Part shown: in pieces, positions 1 to 5,413 of the stretch
Position numbering within the stretch: the first letter of the stretch is position 1
Layout of the letters: the number at the start of each line of letters is the position of its first letter
Source of the DNA: JAYODZ01 sp965660195
GTDB lineage: Bacteria; Pseudomonadota; Alphaproteobacteria; RS24
Assembly: GCA_965660195.1 (NCBI GenBank)
Contig: CBFHZM010000090.1
Location: 1-5,413, forward strand
Length of the DNA: 5,413 nucleotides
Direction of reading: 5' to 3'
Made by a program: the position numbers and the translations under genes
The notes under the pieces: model-generated
What the model was told of the DNA's origin: nothing
The model's input: only the letters and a program-made list of their open reading frames with translations
Databases searched by the model: none

Positions 1-221
1 GCAGCTTTATCGGGGGTGCTGATATAGGGCTGCAAAGCCTCCTCAAGACCGAGCGCGCGCAAGATGCGGCTGGCATTAGGTGACAATTGTATGCCGGCGC
101 CGAGGCTTTCGGGGCCAGCGGCTTGCTCAAAAATCTCGACCTCAAAACCGCTTTGCTGACAGTGAAGGGCTGACACCAACCCACCAATGCCCGCACCTGA
201 GATGAGAATTTTATTTGCCAT
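1..221 (-). CDS. FAD-dependent monooxygenase (group A flavoprotein hydroxylase), N-terminal part only
   Basis: This is the first 73 codons of a gene that continues beyond the left edge. It starts at an ATG at 219-221 and reads MANKILISGAGIGG. The dinucleotide-binding motif GAGIGG lies at residues 9-14 in a beta-alpha-beta fold, followed by the acidic FEQA segment near residue 32 that normally holds the FAD ribose. GAGIQLSPNA follows at residues 41-50. That last motif is typical of single-component NAD(P)H-dependent aromatic hydroxylases (salicylate 1-monooxygenase, 3-hydroxybenzoate 6-monooxygenase) and of the related UbiH family. Such enzymes insert one oxygen atom into an aromatic ring in the cytoplasm. 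The catalytic and substrate-binding regions are missing, so the substrate cannot be named. The start lies 12 bases after the patatin stop, so it is probably the third gene of the leftward operon. The ribosome binding site is weak: AGGG at 237-240 is 15 bases away. The family is secure and the exact function is not. Confidence 0.88.
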   Translation of the reverse strand, partial: MANKILISGAGIGGLVSALHCQQSGFEVEIFEQAAGPESLGAGIQLSPNASRILRALGLEEALQPYISTPDKA

Positions 222-233
222 ACTTAAAATCTG

Positions 234-1331
234 TCACCCTCGAAGCGGAAAAGGTTTAACCTGGGTCGCAATATCTCCCGATTGCATCAAGGCTAGAAAG
301 GCGTCGCCGAGGCTGTGGCTTTGTGCGATGACCTCCTGCCATCTTTGCTGTCGCAATTCCGGTTGTTTGTGAAAGATACGGAAATCCTGACGGTCTGGAA
401 TGCGCCCACCCGGAAGACTGCGGGTAAAGGCTTGTGATGGCGATATCAGCACCACCTTATCGAGCTCATGGCGTTTGACCTTATGCCATGGGAAAAATTT
501 ATCGAACCAGCGCCGCGTTAGGTGCTCGTAAAAATGCGGGTAGAGGGTCAGTCCATCTTGTTGCGGCCAAAATGCTGATGGGATGGGATGATAATCGAGT
601 AGGCCACCATCATGGTAAATGCGCTCGGGCATATCGCTAAATCTGACGCCCGGCATAATGACCGGCAGGCTACCAGACGCTACCAGTGCATTAGCCAGCG
701 TGTCGGCTGTGAGGCTAAGGCGTTCGACAGGAAATCCGTCGGTCGCGACGAAGTCCTCGGTAATGCGTGGATCGGCAAAAATACTGCGATGGCATAGGCC
801 GCGCAGGCCTTGCGACGACAGTGCGCTGGCAAAAAAACCTTTTGCGAAGCCAAGTTTCTTAACTATTGGGCTGGGGGCTGCAAGCCAATCATCGACGCGC
901 ACGGCACCGCAGGCAAAGCGAAACTTAGGGTTTTGCAAAATCTCCTTTGCCCCGGCTAATGGGTCAGGGCCTAGCATGGCCTGCAAGGTATTATAAGCGC
1001 TGATCTGAATGTCTTCAGCTGACGCGTTAGCATCGAAGTGTTGCCGTGTGTAATTGTCGGCTAAGCTGGCGAGTGCTGCGTGAGGCTTTGCGCGTGCGGC
1101 GGCGGCCAGTTTAAAGGCGCCGATGGAGGTACCAAAAAGATCAATGGGATTGGATTTGCGCCGTTGCGGCAACCATTGTTCAAACAGGGCGATATCGAGC
1201 CCAGCTATGGCGAGCCATTTGGCAGATCCCGACGCACCGAACACGCAGCTAATCATGTCGGGCGTCAAACCGTTTTGACGAATTTCAGCTAGAGCCGTGT
1301 CGCCGGCATAAATTGTGAGGGGAAAGCTCAC
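234..1331 (-). CDS. Patatin-like phospholipase family protein (serine acyl hydrolase)
   Basis: This 365-residue protein has the Ser-Asp dyad of patatin-like lipid acyl hydrolases. The nucleophile elbow GTSIG is at 67-71, with Ser69 as nucleophile. The catalytic-Asp motif DGG is at 241-243, preceded by the typical stretch ALVASGSLPVIMPGV at 215-229. Near the N-terminus, FGASGSAKW (31-39) sits where patatins have their glycine-rich oxyanion loop. It differs from the usual GGGxRG form and carries Lys where Arg is usual. No signal peptide or membrane segment is visible, so the enzyme is probably cytoplasmic or peripheral to the inner membrane. The start is GTG at 1329-1331. It is supported by a GGAG ribosome binding site 6 bases upstream and by a GTGA overlap with the stop of the upstream hydrolase, which suggests translational coupling. 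Its substrate (phospholipid, lysophospholipid or another ester such as a hydroxyalkanoate) cannot be read from the sequence. Confidence 0.88.
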   Translation of the reverse strand: MSFPLTIYAGDTALAEIRQNGLTPDMISCVFGASGSAKWLAIAGLDIALFEQWLPQRRKSNPIDLFGTSIGAFKLAAAARAKPHAALASLADNYTRQHFDANASAEDIQISAYNTLQAMLGPDPLAGAKEILQNPKFRFACGAVRVDDWLAAPSPIVKKLGFAKGFFASALSSQGLRGLCHRSIFADPRITEDFVATDGFPVERLSLTADTLANALVASGSLPVIMPGVRFSDMPERIYHDGGLLDYHPIPSAFWPQQDGLTLYPHFYEHLTRRWFDKFFPWHKVKRHELDKVVLISPSQAFTRSLPGGRIPDRQDFRIFHKQPELRQQRWQEVIAQSHSLGDAFLALMQSGDIATQVKPFPLRG

Positions 1332-2110
1332 ACTTTTCTCCGCATGCGCATGGCCTGTTCGAAGGCCGCGAATAAAGGTGCCGAGACTTCATTGGTGCCT
1401 GTTTGGTATTCGGGATGCCATTGCACCCCAAGCGCAAAAGGATGATCGATGACAGAGATCGCCTCGATGCAACCATCTTCGGTTTTGGCTTCGACGCGCA
1501 ATCCGTCGCCAAGCCTATCGATGCCTTGGCGGTGAAGGCTGTTGACGCGTTTTGGAGCAGTGCCAAAAATGGTAGCGAGAAGTCCGTCTGGCTGAATAGC
1601 AATATCATGGCGGTCGCTATGGTTGAAATCAAAGTCTTCCGTGTCGGGCATGCGGTGATCAAAATAATTAGGTTTTACATGCAGCTCGGGGTATAGCGAA
1701 CCACCACAGGCGACATTTATTTCCTGCAGACCGCGGCAAATACCGAACAGGGGCGTTGCGGTCTCGATCGCCCAAGTCGCCAGATACAAACTGGTTCGGT
1801 CGCGCACCGTATCTAAGGGCGCGTGGCGATCATCTTCGTCTGCACCATAGTGGCGCGGATGAATATTGGTTCGGCTTCCGGTCAATAAAATGCCGTCAAC
1901 GAGGCGTAATATAGGGTCGAGAAACTCAACCCCTTGCGTGTCATTGAGGCAGGGGATGAGAAGTGGACGACAAGATGTATAGTTTTCAAGTGCGTTGAGA
2001 TAGGCCGTGTTAACGGTATGGCCGACGCCCGTTTCGTGGCGACGAAGGTTACATATAATGCCTAAAATTGGCGGGTGATCTATCATATTAAAGCCTTGAT
2101 CGGCTACCAT
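1328..2110 (-). CDS. Gamma-glutamyl-gamma-aminobutyrate hydrolase family protein (peptidase C26, class I glutamine amidotransferase fold)
   Basis: This cytoplasmic enzyme of 260 residues resembles PuuD, which cleaves the gamma-glutamyl amide bond of gamma-glutamyl-GABA in putrescine breakdown. The nucleophile elbow GICRG is at 123-127, with Cys125 as nucleophile. GVQWHPE at 228-234 supplies His232 and Glu234 of the Cys-His-Glu triad. DGILLTGS (72-79) and NSLHRQ (190-195) are also typical of the family. The length matches the usual ~250 residues. No other putrescine-degradation gene (puuA, puuB, puuC) is in view, so the gamma-glutamyl substrate is unproven and I give no symbol. It appears to be the first gene of the leftward operon and overlaps the patatin gene by 4 bases. 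The start is uncertain. An internal ATG (codon 9, at 2084-2086) has AAGG 7 bases upstream, and the protein from there, MIDHPPILGIICN, begins like the family. The ATG at 2110 has no clear ribosome binding site. Confidence 0.9.
   Translation of the reverse strand: MVADQGFNMIDHPPILGIICNLRRHETGVGHTVNTAYLNALENYTSCRPLLIPCLNDTQGVEFLDPILRLVDGILLTGSRTNIHPRHYGADEDDRHAPLDTVRDRTSLYLATWAIETATPLFGICRGLQEINVACGGSLYPELHVKPNYFDHRMPDTEDFDFNHSDRHDIAIQPDGLLATIFGTAPKRVNSLHRQGIDRLGDGLRVEAKTEDGCIEAISVIDHPFALGVQWHPEYQTGTNEVSAPLFAAFEQAMRMRRKV
1338..1341 (-). promoter_or_regulatory. Ribosome binding site of the patatin-like gene, inside the C26 gene
   Basis: On the minus strand GGAG lies exactly 6 bases before the GTG start at 1329-1331, inside the last codons of the upstream hydrolase gene. 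It decides the GTG start. With the GTGA stop/start overlap at 1328-1331, it allows ribosomes ending the first gene to restart on the second. Confidence 0.7.
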
Positions 2111-2112
2111 TA

Positions 2113-2141
2113 TGGACTAGCTTACTAATGCTAGATATAAC
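2113..2141 (+). promoter_or_regulatory. Candidate sigma70-type promoter for the Sel1-repeat gene
   Basis: TGGACT at 2113-2118 matches 4 of 6 bases of the -35 consensus TTGACA. TATAAC at 2136-2141 matches 5 of 6 bases of the -10 consensus TATAAT. The spacer is 17 bases. Transcription would begin near 2148 and leave a leader of about 17 bases before the ATG at 2165. The whole divergent gap is only 54 bases (2111-2164), so the promoter of the opposite gene must overlap this site or lie inside the Sel1 gene. I could not identify a good one for the minus strand. This is a pattern match only. Confidence 0.4.
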
Positions 2142-2164
2142 AGAATCAAATAGGCGTAAACGGC

Positions 2165-2773
2165 ATGACGACAAGAAATTATATTCTCACTCTGGTCATC
2201 AACCTTATGGTGATACATGGCATTGCTTTTGCGCAGACGTCACCGACAGACCCTGAGGGCGAGGCTCATGGTGCGAAGCTTTATCGCGCGGGCCTGTATC
2301 TTGAGGCGCTGGCGCATTGGGAAGATCGGGCCAAGCTGGGGGATGCTGGATCGGCCTTCCGTGCTGGTGTCGAATATTTTGATGCTAAAATTGTGGCCCG
2401 CGATTTTGCCAAGGCGCGTGATCTTTGGACGATATCAGCGGATGGCGGCGATCCGCGCGGCATGACTGATCTGGCAGCAATGTATGATTATGGCAATGGG
2501 GTTGGCGTTGATCGTAAGCGCGCGGCAGAGCTTTATGGGCGTGCAGCGCGAAAAGGTTTTCCCGATGCCATGTTTAATATCGCTAGCATGTTAATGAATG
2601 GTGATGGCGTGCGCCGTGATGTCGTTGAGGCTTATAAATATTATATTCTCGCGGACGCGCAGGGCTTTGCCGCTTTTGCCGGAACAATTATGAAAGAGCT
2701 CGAGGGCGAAATGTCCCCCGATCAGTTGGTAGAAGCCAAGCGTCGTGCAGCGGCGTTTCAACCTGAAAATTAA
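2165..2773 (+). CDS. Exported Sel1-repeat (tetratricopeptide-like) protein
   Basis: This protein of 202 residues has an N-terminal signal peptide: a short basic start, a hydrophobic core at about 6-20, and a probable signal peptidase I site after AFA at 21-23. It should therefore be periplasmic, or outer-membrane associated after export. The mature part is built of helical Sel1 repeats of 36 residues at about 61-96, 97-132 and 133-168, each ending near an A-x-x-G turn, with a degenerate one at about 34-60. The second repeat (AAMYDYGNGVGVDRKRAAEL) is the best match to the Sel1 consensus, and the third carries GDGVRRDVVEAYKYY. Such repeats mediate protein-protein contacts and have no catalytic residues, so the partner is unknown. 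AGG at 2152-2154, 10 bases before the ATG, is a weak ribosome binding site. Its stop overlaps that of metC on the other strand. It appears to be a single-gene transcript unrelated in function to either neighbour. Confidence 0.87.
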   Translation: MTTRNYILTLVINLMVIHGIAFAQTSPTDPEGEAHGAKLYRAGLYLEALAHWEDRAKLGDAGSAFRAGVEYFDAKIVARDFAKARDLWTISADGGDPRGMTDLAAMYDYGNGVGVDRKRAAELYGRAARKGFPDAMFNIASMLMNGDGVRRDVVEAYKYYILADAQGFAAFAGTIMKELEGEMSPDQLVEAKRRAAAFQPEN

Positions 2774-3930
2774 GCGGGTACCGTAAAGCCAGCGCGGCGA
2801 AACCCCTCTGCAAGGTCGTGTTTCAGGTCATCGCCGTCTTCTAACCCGATGCTCAAGCGTAATAATAGTTCGTCAGCATGGCGTGGTGCAATTTTCCGTA
2901 TTGGCGCCACAGGTAGGATAAGGCTCTCAAACCCTCCCCAGCTATAGCCCATGGCGAATAACTGCATATTGTCGAGCATCGCGGCGAGGCGGTCGTCATT
3001 GATCGGGTCGATGCTGATTGTGAATAGTCCGGTTGCGCCCGAGAAATCGCGTTTCCATATGTCGTGATCGGGATGCGATGGCAGGGCAGGGTGTAGTACC
3101 GCCCGAACAAAATCGAGGCTTTCTAGCCATTGCGCAATTTCCAATCCTGCAGATTGCTGCTGTTTTAGGCGGACTGCTAAACTCCGCAAGCCACGTAGGG
3201 CTAGCGTAATATCGTCCGGCCCAGCTGTTAGGCCAAGTAATCCATGTGTCGCCTTAAGCTTTTCCGCCCATTTGGCATTGCAGGAAACGGTGCCGAGCAG
3301 TGCGTCGGCGTGACCAACGATATATTTCGTCGCCGAATGGATTGAAAAGTCGACCCCCATAGGTATCGGTTGCAAAAACAGCGGTGTTGCCCAAGTGTTA
3401 TCCATGGCGAGGGCAATATCATGTTGCTGGCAAAGCGCAACGAGTGCGGGAATATCTTGTACCTCCATGGTCAGAGAGCCCGGGCTCTCCGCCATGATCA
3501 TGCGGGTATTCGGTTTTAAGCGTTTGGAGAGTTGGGCGGTCGTTTCGCGCGGCGCAAAGAAATCGACCTCAATATCAAATTTCTGCAGAAAATCGTTGGC
3601 CATGAGTTGCGTGGGCTCGTAGGCCGTATCCACGACCAACACATGATCGCCAGCTTTTAAAATGGTCAAAAAGCAAAGTGCGAGCGCGGCAACACCGGAT
3701 GGGCATAAGACACTTGCTTCTGCTGCCTCAAGTTGGCGCATAGCGCTGGTTAAACTTTCGATGCTCGGTGTCGCGCGACGGCCATAGTAATAAGGCACTG
3801 CTTGCCGGCGCCGAATGTGGTCCAAACTCGGATGTATCATCGTCGATGCGCGATAAACGGGTGTGTTGACGGCGCCAAAATGCTCTTCCGTCATGCGCCC
3901 AATATGCGTTAGTTTGGTTTCCCTTTTCAT
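2770..3930 (-). CDS. metC: Cystathionine beta-lyase (PLP-dependent)
   Basis: This cytoplasmic enzyme splits cystathionine into homocysteine, pyruvate and ammonia, the penultimate step of methionine synthesis by transsulfuration. The 386-residue product is a full-length member of the Cys/Met-metabolism PLP family. The PLP Schiff-base lysine is Lys202 in SATKYIVGHAD. The phosphate- and ring-binding residues are present: YYYGRR at 47-52 (Tyr49 and Arg51, equivalent to E. coli MetC Tyr56 and Arg58), AYE with Tyr104 (Tyr111), and AMDNTW with Asp177 (Asp185). YSWGGFESL at 329-337 and RLSIGLEDGDDL at 358-369 (Arg358 for the substrate carboxylate) favour MetC over cystathionine gamma-lyase or methionine gamma-lyase. 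Side activity as cysteine desulfhydrase or alanine racemase is known in the family but cannot be judged here. The start is an ATG at 3928-3930 with no strong ribosome binding site. It is divergent from aapJ and convergent with the Sel1 gene. Confidence 0.93.
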   Translation of the reverse strand: MKRETKLTHIGRMTEEHFGAVNTPVYRASTMIHPSLDHIRRRQAVPYYYGRRATPSIESLTSAMRQLEAAEASVLCPSGVAALALCFLTILKAGDHVLVVDTAYEPTQLMANDFLQKFDIEVDFFAPRETTAQLSKRLKPNTRMIMAESPGSLTMEVQDIPALVALCQQHDIALAMDNTWATPLFLQPIPMGVDFSIHSATKYIVGHADALLGTVSCNAKWAEKLKATHGLLGLTAGPDDITLALRGLRSLAVRLKQQQSAGLEIAQWLESLDFVRAVLHPALPSHPDHDIWKRDFSGATGLFTISIDPINDDRLAAMLDNMQLFAMGYSWGGFESLILPVAPIRKIAPRHADELLLRLSIGLEDGDDLKHDLAEGFRRAGFTVPA

Positions 3931-3963
3931 GAAAAGTCTTTCAATTTAGCATCTACACTGATA

Positions 3964-3975
3964 GCCTCTAGGGGC
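3964..3975. promoter_or_regulatory. Imperfect palindrome in the metC/aapJ divergent gap, possible operator
   Basis: GCCTCTAGGGGC pairs with its own reverse complement at 5 of 6 positions; the exception is T3967 opposite G3972. It lies near the middle of the 72-base gap (3931-4002) that must hold the control regions of both metC and aapJ. A dimeric regulator could bind here and act on both genes. A 12-base imperfect palindrome can occur by chance, and no regulator gene is in the window, so this is only a candidate. Confidence 0.2.
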
Positions 3976-3992
3976 GTTTTCATTTAATTTAC

Positions 3993-3996
3993 GGAG
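3993..3996 (+). promoter_or_regulatory. Ribosome binding site of aapJ
   Basis: GGAG is placed 6 bases before the ATG at 4003-4005. The in-frame TTG at 4000-4002 just before it would be only 3 bases from the site, so the ATG is the better start. The strong site fits a binding protein made in large amounts. Confidence 0.75.
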
Positions 3997-4002
3997 ATTT
4001 TG

Positions 4003-5040
4003 ATGACCACTCAACGGAATAAAATAATAAATACCGTTAGCATCATGACAGTTACAGTCATGTTTATGATGTCGTTTGCCGCGCGCGCCGAGAATGTTCT
4101 CGAAAAAACCAAGATGCGTGGTTACCTCACTTGTGGTGTGAGCCAGGGGTTACCCGGATTTTCCAATCCAAATGATAAAGGGGATTGGACAGGTATCGAC
4201 GTCGATGTGTGTCGCGCTGTGGCAGCAGCTGTCCTCGGCGATGATAAAAAGGTGAAATATGTTCCTTTGAACAATAAGGAACGTTTCGCCGCGTTGCAGT
4301 CTGGGGAAGTTGACCTTCTGTCGCGCAATACAACATGGACAATGCACCGTGATACGGGACTGGGGATCGACTTCACAGGTGTCAATTATTATGACGGACA
4401 AGGGTTTATGGTACGCAAAGATATTGGTGTAAAAAGCGCCCGAGAGCTTGATGGTGCGAGCCTATGTGTCAATCTCGGCACGACTACCGAGCTGAATGCT
4501 GCCGATTATTTTAAATCGCATAATATGAGTTACGAGATCATCACTTTTGAAAAAGCCGATGAGACGGTTGCGGCCTATGATGCAGGTCGGTGTGACGCTT
4601 ACACGACTGACCAGTCGGGGTTATATGCGCAGCGTTTGAAATTGACCAACCCCGATGATCATATCGTTTTACCAGAAATTATCTCGAAAGAGCCACTGGG
4701 TCCCAGTGTAAGGCAGGGCGATGCGCAATGGTCTGACATCGTCCGCTGGGCGCTTAACGCGATGATTAATGCCGAGGAATTGGGCGTCACGTCGAAGAAT
4801 GTCGATAGTATGAAAGCGTCCGATAATCCATCCATTCAACGTCTTCTAGGGCGTGATGGGACTTTCGGCAAAAACCTCGGCATTGATGATATGTGGGCGT
4901 ATTACATTATCAAGCAGGTCGGTAATTATGGCGAGAGCTTCGAGCGGAATGTCGGGAAGAATACGGCTCTGGGTATCGAACGCGGGGTTAATGCGCTTTG
5001 GACAAATGGTGGTTTGCAATACGCGCCACCTATTCGTTAA
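4003..5040 (+). CDS. aapJ: General L-amino-acid ABC transporter, periplasmic binding protein AapJ/BztA
   Basis: This is the periplasmic receptor that captures polar L-amino acids (glutamate, aspartate, glutamine, asparagine and others in characterised Aap and Bzt systems) and delivers them to the AapQM permease with the AapP ATPase. The protein has 345 residues, about the usual size. A signal peptide with hydrophobic core at about 9-25 ends in AARA, with cleavage before Glu30. The mature protein follows the family closely: GLPGFS (49-54), DVDVCRAVAAAV (67-78), LSRNTTWT (106-113), YYDGQGFMV (129-137), GRCDAYTTDQSGLY (195-208), ISKEPLGPSVRQGD (227-240), KQVGNYGESFERN (304-316) and the C-terminal GGLQYAPPIR. 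Its family-typical cysteines Cys155 and Cys197 are present. The next gene, aapQ, starts 17 bases downstream, which confirms the operon. No terminator or stem-loop is visible in that gap, although the binding protein is usually made in excess over the permease. Confidence 0.95.
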   Translation: MTTQRNKIINTVSIMTVTVMFMMSFAARAENVLEKTKMRGYLTCGVSQGLPGFSNPNDKGDWTGIDVDVCRAVAAAVLGDDKKVKYVPLNNKERFAALQSGEVDLLSRNTTWTMHRDTGLGIDFTGVNYYDGQGFMVRKDIGVKSARELDGASLCVNLGTTTELNAADYFKSHNMSYEIITFEKADETVAAYDAGRCDAYTTDQSGLYAQRLKLTNPDDHIVLPEIISKEPLGPSVRQGDAQWSDIVRWALNAMINAEELGVTSKNVDSMKASDNPSIQRLLGRDGTFGKNLGIDDMWAYYIIKQVGNYGESFERNVGKNTALGIERGVNALWTNGGLQYAPPIR

Positions 5041-5057
5041 AAATTTGAGTCTGACCA

Positions 5058-5413
5058 ATGTTTGAGTGGTTAAGGAGCAAAGCTCTTTATTGGGGCGGAC
5101 AGATCGCGGTCTTGATATGCATTGTCTATGGATTTTATTGGCTGATCGATAACACAATCATTAACTTGGCGCGACAGGGAACCGCTTCGGGATTTGGGTT
5201 TTTGGATGATCGATCGGGGTTTGGTATAAGTCAAACCTTGGTCGATTATTCTCAGGATAGCTCTTATGGCCGCGTTTTGCTGGTCGGGTTCTTGAATACA
5301 CTGCTCGTGGCCGGGGTTTCAATATTTTTTGCAACTCTTTTAGGGTTTGTCGTTGGTATCGGGCGCCTGTCTCGGAATTGGCTGGTGAGAAGTATTTGTA
5401 CGGTTTACATCGA
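5058..5413 (+). CDS. aapQ: General L-amino-acid ABC transporter permease AapQ/BztB, N-terminal part only
   Basis: This is the inner-membrane permease subunit that pairs with AapM to form the amino-acid channel. The window holds 118 codons and the gene runs past the right edge. A first membrane helix spans about residues 14-34 (GGQIAVLICIVYGFYWLI and following). A periplasmic segment then contains GFGFLDDRSGFGISQ (45-59) and DYSQDSSYGRVLLVGFLNTL (63-82), both typical of the AapQ family. A second helix spans about 79-101, followed by GIGRLSRNWLV (100-110). The ATG at 5058-5060 is the first possible start, because TGA at 5052-5054 closes the frame upstream. Its ribosome binding site is weak (GAG at 5047-5049), so translation may depend on that of aapJ. 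The N-terminus is somewhat shorter than in homologues I recall, which begin 15-20 residues earlier. The ABC permease EAA loop lies outside the window. Confidence 0.92.
   Translation, partial: MFEWLRSKALYWGGQIAVLICIVYGFYWLIDNTIINLARQGTASGFGFLDDRSGFGISQTLVDYSQDSSYGRVLLVGFLNTLLVAGVSIFFATLLGFVVGIGRLSRNWLVRSICTVYI

Noticed and set aside
619..996. 125-codon open frame on the plus strand opposite the patatin gene
   Set aside because: It lies wholly antisense to a gene with intact catalytic motifs, its product has no recognisable motif, and it looks like a by-product of codon bias.
1285..1662. 125-codon minus-strand open frame overlapping the end of the C26 gene and start of the patatin gene
   Set aside because: It is out of frame with two well-supported genes on the same strand and has no family resemblance. 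The reading frame containing the C26 catalytic His and Glu is the real one, so I do not see a frameshift.
1403..1696. 97-codon plus-strand open frame inside the C26 gene
   Set aside because: It is antisense to a conserved catalytic domain, with no ribosome binding site or motif seen.
3983..3988. TTTAAT as a -10 element for aapJ
   Set aside because: It matches 5 of 6 bases, but no -35 lies at the right distance, and transcription from it would start at or after the GGAG ribosome binding site.
3931..4002. Possible SAM-type riboswitch before metC
   Set aside because: The gap is short and I could not find the paired helices or conserved core of a SAM-II or other SAM riboswitch on the minus strand.
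4000..4002. TTG as the start codon of aapJ
   Set aside because: It would lie only 3 bases from GGAG, while the ATG directly after it is spaced 6 bases away.
4122..4401. Three overlapping minus-strand open frames inside aapJ
   Set aside because: They overlap one another in different frames, and aapJ is strongly conserved on the other strand, so they are shadows.
4846..5157. 103-codon minus-strand open frame across the aapJ/aapQ junction
   Set aside because: It is antisense to two genes of a well-known operon and its product has no recognisable features.

Overview
The window reads as ordinary chromosomal DNA of a Gram-negative bacterium, most likely an alphaproteobacterium. The evidence is the Aap/Bzt-type polar amino-acid ABC transporter start (aapJ then aapQ), its divergent pairing with a cystathionine beta-lyase of the proteobacterial MetC type, and a patatin-like protein of a form I associate with alphaproteobacteria. 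GC content looks moderate by eye, so a marine group such as SAR116 is possible, but that is a guess. There are six genes packed almost end to end. No gap exceeds about 75 bases. I see no RNA gene, mobile element, CRISPR array or long repeat.

Left block (1-2110, minus strand): three genes are transcribed leftwards. They are a class I glutamine amidotransferase-like hydrolase of the gamma-glutamyl-GABA hydrolase (C26) family, a patatin-like serine hydrolase that overlaps it by 4 bases (GTGA), and, after 12 bases, a flavin-dependent aromatic-type monooxygenase cut off by the left edge. The tight packing implies one operon, but the three enzymes do not make a pathway I can name.

Middle (2111-3930): a 54-base divergent gap holds a plausible sigma70-type promoter for a small exported Sel1-repeat protein on the plus strand. 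That gene runs tail to tail into metC on the minus strand. The two stop codons share the self-complementary tetramer TTAA, so there is no spacer and no terminator between them.

Right block (3931-5413): a 72-base divergent gap separates metC from an amino-acid uptake operon. The gap carries an imperfect GC-rich palindrome and a good ribosome binding site for aapJ. The operon starts with the periplasmic binding protein AapJ and continues with the inner-membrane permease AapQ, which is cut off by the right edge. AapM and the ATPase AapP would be expected just beyond. Together metC and aap suggest amino-acid acquisition plus methionine synthesis.

I found no clearly new biological system. The most open questions are the role of the hydrolase/patatin/monooxygenase operon and the role of the Sel1 protein.
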